64,000 nucleotides of DNA from Vitrella brassicaformis (taxonomy: Eukaryota; Sar; Vitrellaceae): contig CDMY01000698.1 of assembly GCA_001179505.1 (NCBI GenBank), forward strand, positions 99,042 to 163,041, read 5' to 3'. The notes below the pieces were generated by a model that saw nothing but the letters and a program-made list of their open reading frames with translations, searched no databases and was not told the DNA's origin. Shown here in pieces: positions 12,056 through 22,500 of this stretch. The position numbers were made by a program, and so were the translations under genes. Every line of letters begins with the position of its first letter. The stretch's first letter is position 1.

Positions 12056-13589
12056 GAGTGCTAAGAGGAGCTTTGCAAGAGTTAACGTGGACCGGTAACG
12101 GCCCCGTTACCTCCCGCCGTTGCTGCTGCGTCGTTGCCGCCCTCTCTCTCGATCCCCCGTTGCGCTTCGGAACCTTCCGGATCGCCGCCCGTTAGCGCAC
12201 GAAAATGGCGAGAGCGACGAGCAGATCTATGACTGAGAAGACACACACAGGCATGCTGCAGCACATCAGCGATATCGGCGGCTTCGGGCAGCGTCGCTAT
12301 GTTCGCACCTGCCGCCGCATCCAGCAATTGCGATGCTTGATGAATGCCGCAGACTGGCAGGCTGCGGATCTTGAAGGCTGCGACGAACACTCATCTTGAA
12401 GGCATCTGCTGCTGCTTTGCGAAAGTGACCCTTCGCTTCCCTGTTTCAGCTCGCAGTGGCGATCGGAACTCATGAACCGCTTTTGCACTGTGTTGTCAGC
12501 ATCAGCATAGTCAGTCAAGTCAGCTAATTCAATGAATCAATATTGAGAAGATCTCGAAGCGAGTCACACGTTGTATGAGCCAGGGCGCCTTGTTGCCTGT
12601 GTACTTGCGTACGATTGTGGAATGTTGAGTGCTCTCATGCCCGTGTATGTGTCCCACAACGCAATGCAACATCGTCACGTCGTCACATCTCACTCACACG
12701 TGTTCTCCCCATCCATCCATTCATCCATCGATTCCATCATTCATGTGTGTCTGCCGACCCGACCCTGCCAGGAACTCACGATTTCCACTGCCCGAGCGAC
12801 AGACACACAGCACCAAACCACGCCACACATGCACCCATAGATCCAGCGAGGTAAGGGAAAAGACCAACAAATATAGAGAAGCGAGACCGCACCGCACGTG
12901 TGTGACCTTCCCCTCGCTATGCCACTATGGCTGTGCCCCGCCACCCACACAGCCATACAAACACACACACTCCCACACAACACAACACCTACACACCCAG
13001 CCATGCGCACATGTCACTGCATGCCCCTTTCTGTGTGGAGAGAGAACAGCCTCCTTTCCGTACCGTACGGCCTACCTACCGTCCTACGGATGAGTGTCTC
13101 ACATGACACAGACACCACCCAAACAGAGGCAACGGCTTCGCTTTTCACGAGAGTCACATTGGTTCAAGGACAGCACACGACAGGACAGAAGGCAACCCGC
13201 CTCAAAGGAACTCTCACAGACATGTACCCACCAACCCAATCAAGAGGCCTCACAGCCTCTCTCAGATCGACCTGATCAGCTCATCACTGCACGACGACAA
13301 GATGACCGACAAAAAAAGTGAATCAGACCAATATATCGAAGGAGCAAGTACGTGTGTGCGCACGAGCTACGCATACGCTGACTGAATGGTATCAGTGGCG
13401 CAGCGGCCAGCGCATGGTAGCCCCCCGGCCCCACCCACCACTCCACGCACGCAAACAGCCAATGAATTCACCGTGACACCACATGACACACAGCAGAAAT
13501 CACGAACGGAAACAACGATTGTGTGCATGTGTCAGGACGCATGTGTCAGGACGCTACAGAGAGGAGTGATGCCGTCTTGTGATCCCATC
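12056..13589. other. Spacer between the two secreted paralogues, no confident gene
   Basis: Carries the promoter of copy 1 (near 12000-12200), an unremarkable 102-codon ORF on the minus strand (12390-12082, Ala-rich, no recognisable motif) and, from about 12540, a diverged second copy of the 10.1-10.8 kb flank: shared stretches include CATCCAT runs followed by GTGTGTCTGCCGA, and CACTATGGCT or GCTATGGCTCC followed by CACCCACAC. Rich in CA repeats. Confidence 0.5.
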
Positions 13590-14849
13590 TTAGAGCATAA
13601 AATTCACGGGGCCCGAGGGCCGATTGCAGACAGTTGGATCAAAGTCATAGCCAGTGACGACCTGGAAACACAATACACATGCAAACCCAGCACGGGCGCT
13701 CAGTGGGCCTTCGCTGTTTGTCTAGTCGCATGTTCGCTCGCTTACGATTGCAGTGCACGGGATGATGCTGTTGTTGCATGTGATCTACATAAACAGATGG
13801 AACGCGTGCAAGGCAGGGTATCCGTAGGGGCAGGGTCTCCTGCACGGCAATGCGGAGACCCGGCGTACGTACCTGGACCCTGTAATTATGGAGGCCGAGC
13901 CATGAAAAAGCCCTGACCCAGACACTCGTAAATGCTGTCCCCCCGTCCGCCCCGATGCAGTCGTCAAAGCCGAGTCTGCGATGCACACGGACAAATCGTA
14001 GCGAATATGTATGTGTAGACAATGGATCCGTAGTGAGTACTGAATCTCGCAGATTTCCAGACGCATTCGACCGAGGGACGTGAGCTTCCAGTTGTGAGCA
14101 TCGAATGCACGAGGGTTGACTGAGCTTCTGATGGTCCTTGTCTGCCCCGCGGAGACAGGAAAGATGAACTGAGGCCCGTGGATCTCTGCATTCAATCGAC
14201 GCCCACAAGACAGACAGACACAAACACACAAGACAGCCGGTAAATGAAACGACAAGCATGCCCTTCCCTCCTTCTCGCCGCTTACTGGGGCATGGGGCTT
14301 GCTCAGAAGTAACATTGGTGCCGTTGCTATCTCTCTCGACAGGCTCAGAGATATCCGCATACCAGGCAGCTGCATGTGGCCACACACACACGTGTGCGTC
14401 TCTCTCTCTCCCAGCGTGTGTGTGTGTGTGCATCAGTGATCATACGTAGGTTGAGGAGCTTCATCCTAGGGTCATCCTCGTCACCACCGCCGGTCCTGGT
14501 GAACACGCGGTCGCCGTGCATGACCACCTCGATGCCCTCCGCGGCGTTCTCCATGAGGACAGTGGAGATGGCATTCAGGCGATTCACCCTGTCGACCTCC
14601 TCCGGTGCGACCTCAACCTCCTCGCCATTCTCGCCGATGAACCTGGGAGCCGCTGCATGAAGAAGCCACGTGCACAGGGAGAGACGGCACAGAAGGAGAA
14701 TGCATATCTGTCAAATCTCAAGCGCGGCCACGCGCATCATGCATCAGTGGAGTGGAGGGGAGTGGCTCACGTTCCGCTTGCAGTCTGCGGATCTGGCAGT
14801 TGGCGACGCCCGCGAGGGCAATGAGCAGCAGCAGGCAGAAGACCTTCAT
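13590..14849 (-). CDS. Small secreted protein, copy 2 of a tandem pair
   Basis: Paralogue of the gene at 10837-11995 with the same six-exon plan. Signal peptide MKVFCLLLLIALAGVANC at 14849, followed by QIRRLQAE, matching QLRKLQP of copy 1. The second exon carries EEVDRVNRLNAISTVLMEN and a GDRVFTRTGGGDED stretch. Later exons hold DISEPVERDSNGTNVTSEQ, then LTSLGRMRLEICEIQ (cf. LEICKADG), then LGFDDCIGADGG (13975-13873), and the last exon VTGYDFDPTVCNRPSGP (13661-13590), ending VNFML and TAA. Sequence identity to copy 1 is low outside the signal peptide and a few anchors, so the duplication is old or the proteins change fast. Function unknown. Confidence 0.68.
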
Positions 14850-15113
14850 GTCGGGACAAAGATACCAAGGGGGGAGGTGTTCCCGTTAGCGCTTCCCGCC
14901 AGCGCTTTCCGAGCTCGCTTCCCGGCTGGCCGAGATCTTGTTGAAGGGAGTGACAGACACCCATCTTAGAGCCACTCTCTTTCCCCCTTCTGGTAAGAAT
15001 CGCACCTTCTTGGACCTTTGGCTTCAAGCTCGCACTGCAGGCTTGGGGTTCTGTAAAACTGCTCCCACGAGGGAATTGGGAAGACAAGCGCGCAAGCGCT
15101 ATTCGTAGCAGAA

Positions 15114-18100
15114 ATGGGTGATACGGACGTTGCGATGCAGCCGCCACCACCGTCTGAGGCGGCGGCGTCGAACCAGCCTCTTCGCTCTCTCACCGAGCCT
15201 GCCGCGAGTAGGCCTGCCGACGCATCGCTTTTCATCCCCGCAGCCGACGCCTACCTGCTTGAGGACGAAGAGAAGAACAAAGCACAGGCCCAACACAACC
15301 AGAAGATCAGGGTGGGTCCGCAAAGGAAAGGGCGAGCAATGACAGACAGATGTGACACGCCCAGACAGATGTGACACGGGAAATCACTATGGTTGTTTCT
15401 GCTCTCTTCTGATGCATGCAGGACTTGCTTACCGTTCGTCGTCAGTCGTCGCAGCAGCAGCAACCACAACAGGAGGATGACAGGCCGGCCAGCGGTGCGG
15501 ACGTCATCCTCTTCTCGCCAGAGCGGCCGCCGGCACGAGCTCATAATGCAGTCGACAGACAGACCAGCAGAAAGCGACAGAGGTGCGCATACACCGAGCA
15601 ACTGACACAGAAGCGCATGTGCTGGCGATTCGTGTGCGTGTGTGCGTGTAGGAGTAGCATGGATGCCGTGCAGCGCGTGGCGTCTGATCCATCTCTTCCC
15701 GAAATGTCACCTCTCACAGACGCGATGGAAGCCGACGACGACGTAAGGACAGCGCAAACGCCTTTCTGTGTCCATGACCATCATGCGTGCACATCTGTGC
15801 GTGTGTGTGTGCGTGCGCGTGTGTGCGTGCGCTCCCAGGAGAGCGCGTTGCGTCCTCCGTGGTTGATGGGTGCATTCAGCGCTGCGTTGTGTCAGAATGC
15901 GGCGCTGCGGCTGCACGAGGAGATAGTTCAGTTCTGCCGCTGGATTGACCCCGCCAAGGAGGAACGCACACTCAGACGAAAGGTAGATCGAATGGCAATT
16001 GGTGACAGGGTCCGTGGGCACATCGATGCATGCATCGTTTGGCTGCTGATTCAGTTGCTGAGTCGTGTGCGGGAGGCTGTGCGGTCGATCTGGCCCAATG
16101 CGACAGTGGACGCATTTGGATCATGTACGTGTACGCCTGGATGCATACGTCCACCACACCATTGGTCTCTCTCGGTCTGTGCACCGCGCCCCAATGATTT
16201 GTAGATCGCACTGGGCTGTACCTGCCCAATGGCGACCTCGACATCGTAGTCGACGGTGAGTCCACACGACAGACAGACAGACACATGTGCGGCCATGTGT
16301 GAACAACTGGATGTGTGTGTGTGTGTGTGTGTGTGTCAGGTCCCCCCAGTGGGCAGAACGCGTTGAAGAAGTTGGCGAGTCACCTGCTCAAGATGAAGAT
16401 AGCGCGTGCGATGGAGGTGATAACCCGCGCCAAGGTGCCGATCGTCAAGTTCATCGACAAGGAGCGGGGCGTCCCCGTCGACATCAGCTTCAACCAGCCC
16501 TCCGCCATCACCACCACTGACCTCATCGTGCAGAAGGTGCGTGAAGCAGTGAGTCGGTGCGTGGCTGCATGGGTGAGTGAGTGAGTGTGTGTTGGTCAGT
16601 TGAAGGAGTATCCCGTGTTGCGTCCGATGCTGCTGCTGCTCAAGCTGTTCCTGCAACAGGTGGGAGAGACGAGTGATGACACACACCTGTGTGCATGTGT
16701 GTATGATGTGTGGTTTCTCCTGGTCTGCGCACAGCGCAATCTCGCTGAGACGTACCGTGGCGGCGTCGGGTCGTACCTGCTCTTCGGGATGGTACACAGA
16801 GAGGCGGGGAGACCTGCGTGCACTCATGTGCGGCGTCTTCCTGCCTGCGTCCGTCAGGTGTTGAGTTTTCTGCAGCACCACCCGGCCACCAGCTCCAAGA
16901 ACAGATACAAGACCACATCGCTCGGTCAGGGAGTTGAGTGCGCATCAATGAGTGCATCGACAGGACGCTCCGAACGTCTTCTGTGTGTCTCTTCATTCCC
17001 TTGTTCATTCAGGTCACTACTTGTACGACTTCATGAAGCTCTACGGCAACGACTTGAGATACGACGTCGTCGGCATATCGTGCGCAAACCACCCATCCAG
17101 CCACATCGACACATGGACACACAACATGTGCACGCAACTGTGCATGTGTCTCTGCTCTCTCATGTGCAGGGTGGAGGGCCGGGGACGGTACTTCAACAAG
17201 CGGCAGCGCGGCTTCTTGTACGCCGATCGACGCGACCTTCTCGCATTCGAGAGCCCACTGGTCAGCTACAGGACTGTATGCACGAATTTCGATTGCACCG
17301 ATCTACTGTGTGACATACATGGTGTGTAGGATCCCGATACTGATTTGGGCCGCAATGCCTTCCAGATGCCGCGGGTGCGAGTGGCATTCCAGTTCGCATA
17401 CCAGGTGACGACGCATCGACCCACCCAGCCAGCCGCCCAGCCACATCGATGGTGTTGCAATCCCATCCCTCATGTTGCCCTCCCTCAGATGTTGAGTCGG
17501 CTGTTTCAAGGGCTGGACCCCCCGCTGGACCCCTCTGCGTCGCTGCTATGCTCGCTGGGCATCATCTCGCCGAAGGACCCGATCCTACACGCAAGAAGGA
17601 GACCGTGGCCGCCACCTGACAACGAGGTCAGTGAGGGAGTGAGTCAGCCAGACAAAGAACCACACAATGCATCTGTGCATGATCTCTCCGTGTGCGTATG
17701 TGTGTGTACCTGTACCCACTGTTCAGTCGCTGGGAGTGGGTGTGGGCATCTTTGTGGATCATGCCCAGGAGGCCAAGAAGGAGGAGGACGCCGAGAAGAA
17801 GGGCAGGATTCGCGACCCCAATGCGCGCAGAGCAAGTATGAGCCGTAAACGCAACACACACCACACACCACACAAATCACGGGTGCTCCCGCCTGTAGGC
17901 ACGCCCAGCAACTCCATCATGATCGACACCTCGTCGGCCCTCCCTGCACCAGCTGCTGCAGCGCCCGCAGCGGCGTCATCAGCACGCCCCGCAGCCAGCC
18001 ACCCACACCGCCACAACCAGCTCCAGCACCAGCGGCAGCAGCGAGTCGAGCCGGAGGTGATCGACCTGGAGGCAGAGGACTACGAACCACCAGCACCACC

Positions 18101-18221
18101 ACCAATGGCACAGCAGCAGCAGCAGCAGAGGGGTCCGGTGCCGATATACCTGGAGGCATTGTCGTCCAGCGATGAGAGTGAGCAGCAGAAGCGGCGGTTC
18201 AAGAGGGGCAGGACGGGGTGA
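15114..18221 (+). CDS. Non-canonical poly(A) RNA polymerase (TRF4/PAPD5-TENT4 type nucleotidyltransferase)
   Basis: About 16 short exons read in frame from the ATG at 15114 (first exon 15114-15311, second 15422-15582) to a TGA at 18219-18221. The nucleotidyltransferase core is clear: AFGSYRTGLYLPNGDLDI carries the GS motif and the first two catalytic Asp residues (DLD), and VDISFN supplies the third Asp. The PAP-associated domain follows (YPVLRPMLLLLKLFL, TYRGGVGSYLLFGM, VLSFLQHHP). The family adds short A tails to nuclear RNAs for exosome decay (TRAMP) or acts on cytoplasmic RNAs. The N-terminus is Gln-rich and unstructured. The C-terminus is Ala/Pro/Gln-rich with an acidic motif and a basic RRFKRGR end, possibly a nuclear localisation signal. 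Introns are 50-110 nt, many with TG runs. Confidence 0.9.
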
Positions 18222-18649
18222 CTGGCTGGGGGACGGGGCCAAGGGGGAGGGAGAGGAGGGAGAGAAGGGAGAGGAGAGAGAGGTGGGAGTGGTCCAGTAC
18301 TACGTCGTGTTGTTGGCTTACAGGCTGGTGGATTTGTGGGCGGGAGAGAGGTGCACTACCTGTATGGTATGCCGTGTTTGGGAGGGTGTGGTTTTGCTAT
18401 CGGGTGAGTCTGCCTGTGAGTCGAGTGGAGTGGACCTTCCTCGGTGTTTTTGATGTGAATGCCACGTCAAATCGAATCGATTTCACATCCCGAATGGTGC
18501 ATCCACACACACACAGAAGATTGCCTGCGGTCCGTCACGGTCCGTCAAAGTTCGCACAACCATCCGGCACACGGTGTCGCATTCATTTCCCGCCCCTTCA
18601 AACCCCCCACACCCACACACAGCTCGCCCACCCACGCCAGTGATCCCGC

Positions 18650-19182
18650 CTAGCCGGTGTTTCTGGTGTAGATTTGCTGCGCGTGGTGGTGGTCGCCCAC
18701 CATCTTGATCAAACCCTTGGCCTTCAAGTCACGGATGGCCGCACGGGCGAGGCTACCTGCGTACACATGGGCCCACACCCACACCCACACCATATGCGTC
18801 ATGCGGCGAGTGTGTGTAGTTTTGGCGGTTGGGAGGTTGGGCTGACTGGCGTACCGTTGACTTTGAGTCGTTCAGCGATGATGGCTGGCGTGATGAGTTT
18901 GGCCTTGGGGATCTCCTTCATGAGCTTGTCGAAGGTCTCCTTGTCAAACATGACCGCATTGTTGGCCTTCTCGCGGACCTTGCCCTTCGACCACTTCTGC
19001 ACTCGCCAACGCACACGCACCACCCAGACACACACACACACACACACCACATCAGCTGTGTGTCCGTCGTTGCGTGTGTGGTGTGTGGTGTGTGGTTGTG
19101 AGCGTGCCTTCTTCTTTTGCCTCCCTCCTGCCGCGGCGGCCTTGGCTTTGGCCTCCTTGGACTTCTGCACCTTGGGAGCCAT
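18650..19182 (-). CDS. RPS25: 40S ribosomal protein S25 (eS25)
   Basis: Exons 19182-19108, 18996-18855 and 18756-18650 give exactly 107 aa. The basic N-terminus ([14 protein letters not shown], ending RQKKK) leads into the winged-helix body: [46 protein letters not shown] and a terminal QQIYTRNTG. All match the eS25 family, and the length is close to the usual 100-125 residues. The protein sits in the small-subunit head near the tRNA exit site. The first intron appears to start GC (AAG|GCACGC) because no GT lies where the conserved KKK-KWSKGK junction requires it. The gene is convergent with the poly(A) polymerase and divergent from gene A. Confidence 0.95.
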
Positions 19183-19579
19183 CCTCGCTCACACTGACAG
19201 CAACACCACACACAAGCAACAACCACAACCGGTGTGCCACACCTTCTGACGAGGTCTCGGCTGCTACGCTGGCTCGACACAGCTTCCTGACCGTCCCAAT
19301 GCCCCCTCTGATCACGCTATCGCCCTCCATGATGCCTGGTCTTCCCTCACGTCCCCTGGCTGCACAGATCTGCCTCTCTGCGGTCATGTGTCGGCTTATC
19401 TGTCTGAACCGCCTTCTCTGTCGTGTGCTAAGTGCCTGTGCGCTCACCAGGAAGGCCTCTTGGGCTCAGACTGCGAGCTTGCACAGCTTATCAGCGGTTT
19501 CAGGGAGCACCCTAGGCGGCTCGTGGGTCACAGAGAGAGTCTCGTCAAACACAATAACCAACCAACCAACCGCCGCCTC

Positions 19580-22500
19580 ATGAATCGGAAGGGCCACAAT
19601 GAGGCCCCTGAGCTGCTGAGCCAGACCGCCAACGATGCCATTGGCGCAGATCTCCTTTCGTCATCGGGCGAGGCCTTCACAGGGGCAGTGCGGAAGTTCG
19701 TCGGTGCGTGCATCAATTGCCGCCTTACTGTCGCGCAGGTCCGAGGTGTGACCGCCCGGCTTCTCGACAAAGATGCTCTGCGTCGCATCCTGGTGCGGCT
19801 GACGGACGACAGCGACAAAGAGACCCACCTGGCTGCGGCAGATCTGCTCGGAGTTCTTTTTATAGAGATCGAGGCCGATCTTGCAGCATTGCAGCAATCT
19901 CAGCTGGTCGATGTGGCTGCTGTCATTGTGGACGTGGTGACCTGGAGGCAGGCCGCAGAGGGCGGCAGCCGCTGCTATGGGCCTGACGAGAGCCTATACG
20001 TCAAACACATCCTCAAAGCTGATGCTGCAGTGGATGTCATGACGCCGGTGCGACTGGGGCTTCTTGCCTCGGTGCTTCGGGCCCTGCGTGCCGCTGCACC
20101 CGAGGAGGGCGCTCGTCTCCGAGACTCAGTGCTCGCCAACCATCAGACCACCATCAAGCAGTGTCTGAAGGTCATCCGCACCGATACCGATGGGTCTCCG
20201 GCGTTTTCCGCTTCGGCACCGGCGTTTTCCGTCGTGAAATTGCTGCTGCAGCCTGTCAACCCATCGTCATCTTCCCCCGATGCGGACCCCACGCCCATTC
20301 CCCTCCACCTCTCCCTCCCTTTATTCACACTGCTGACGGACCAGCTGATGTCCCTGGCGGAAGGGGCGACCTGCATGGATGCACAGAGGTGGTCGTATGT
20401 AGCTGTTCTACCTCCTCTGCTTGCCCACGCAGCCTCAGAGAGGCAGAGCAGATGTAAGATGCAAACACACAAGAGCTGATGGAGTAGAAATGAGCACTTA
20501 GCCCGTGTCGTGTGTGTGTCCGTTCATCAGCTCTGCGCCAGAAGGACGTGAGGCGGCTGCTCGAACAGCACCTTTGTGCACACGTGGACACGCTCGTGAG
20601 ACTCATCACCTCGGCGGAAGGAGGGACGTTGGCTGTGGCGGCGGCCACACTGGGTGCAATCACAGTGTGCGCCGCTGCTTTGAGCACTCAATCGCGCCAC
20701 CCCTTCCCCCTGTTGTCATGCCGGCCGCTGCTTGACAACCCCTCGCTGATCATCAGAGCCGTTGAAGCGGCAAGTGCCCTTCGTGACCGGGACATCGAGC
20801 TGCCGCCAACCGCCTACTCCGCAATACTCGGCTGTATGATGATACCGGCAGGATTCGCTATCGGTCAGACAGAATGGCCATTAAGAGGGAGGGAGAGAGA
20901 GAGAGAGAGAGAGGGGCGCAGGAGGGACACAAAGTGAGATGTAAAGCTAGGGCTGGGTGTATGCTGTGTTTCCCTTCACAGATTCGGGAGACGTTGGCCC
21001 AGGTCGTCGGGTGGTAGAAGCTGTCTGCCAGCTATTGACCGAATCTGTGGGGCCGGTACCTGTCGACTGCATCGTCGACGTCCTCCAGCAGTTGATCAAG
21101 TGAGCGGAGGATTGACGGTGGGAGCTGGCCCTACAGGCTGCATGCATGCGTGTCTGTCATGGGCTGTCCTGCAGAGGGGGTCATGAGTTGGTCACTAAGG
21201 GCAAGGCCACAAGCAACCCGTTCGTCGATCAGATCGTTCAGGTGAGTGCAAGCATTCACCCGCGGGTCGATAGCAACGTGTCCGTGTCTGTCTGTGTGGT
21301 TTACTGCCAGTGTGAGGCCGTCCAGCAGCTGAGAGGCCGCCGTGACCTGTCAGCAGAGGTGAGGGACGAAGCCAATGAGACCACACTACCAAACAAGGTG
21401 GGTCGGTGATGCCATCCTCCCGTTTCTATAGGTGTCGTCGTTCATCGATTCGCTACCCAAGGCGGCCAGCGCGTGCAGCAGCTCAGCCGCGGCGGACCGA
21501 TCGCGCCGCCCGGTCAAGCCCAAGACAGCCACTCAGACTCATCATGCGTCAGGTCCGCCCTCGCCGCCTCACCCATCGACATCGTCTGGCGGCCTCGATG
21601 GGCTGGAGGACGGCCTCTTCTCGGACGACATCGACACATTCACTGCGGCAGTCAAAGACGTTGCCGGCTGCCTTGGTAGCGCAACGGGTGCCGAAATCGA
21701 TGCATTTGTCAGGCGGTTGGCGGTGAGGTTTGGCAAGGACAGGGAGGCCTTCCGCCGCATCCTGACGTGTCTGGTGGACGGCAGCAATGCCAAGTCTACT
21801 CTTCAGCTGGTGATTGGCGCCGTACTCGACATCCCCTTCTCGAGAGGCCTCCTGTCCTTCATGCCCTCGTCAAATCGGGTTGCGGCCATCCAGGACATCT
21901 TCGAGATCGTCACATGGAAGCAGCTTGAGGAGGGAGGAGGGGAGGGGGGTGACCTGGGCGGGGAGGTCGACAGCAACATCGCGTCTGCTTTCGTCCAGGC
22001 ATCGTCAGCCGACGAGCCGCTGCCCCGTGCCATCGATGTGGTGACATATGCGAGACTGCGCTTTATTCGATACGCTCTTGAGGCGGCCACCGCCCTTGAA
22101 GCTTCAGGAGGGCCGCAGCTCCGCGCGAGCTTCCTTCAGACCCACCAAACGACCCTCCGGCAGGCGATGAGTCTCATTTGTGAGCGCAGACACGCACGTG
22201 TCGTTAACGAGGCCTTCGTGATGCTGAAGAACCTGTTCGCGACCAGCCCCGTCGGCCCATCATTTCAACTCGTGCTCGAGTTCTTCTCCATTTTCGTCGA
22301 GAGCCTGAAGCAGCTGACTGATGAGCGACCAGTGGGGACGTGCCGCTTCTTACTGCCGCTGGTCCATGCCGCAGAGTATCTACGGGACTCCCCACGAGAA
22401 GGTCAGAAAAGTGCACGTTGAAATGCTCTTTGAACGAGGCTGCTGTCCTTTGTCTTGGCAGGTATCGTGACGGAGTGGCCGGCCATCAAGGCGGCTCTCA

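Larger units (their letters stand above)
10100..14870. repeat. Old tandem segmental duplication (about 2-2.5 kb unit) covering the two secreted genes
   Basis: Unit 1 is about 10100-12050, unit 2 about 12540-14870. Both contain, in order on the + strand, a CATCCAT/GTGTCTGCCGA 3' flank, a CTATGGCT...CACCCACAC segment, and the six-exon secreted gene on the minus strand. Similarity is patchy by eye, strongest at exon anchors and the signal-peptide exon. Confidence 0.6.
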
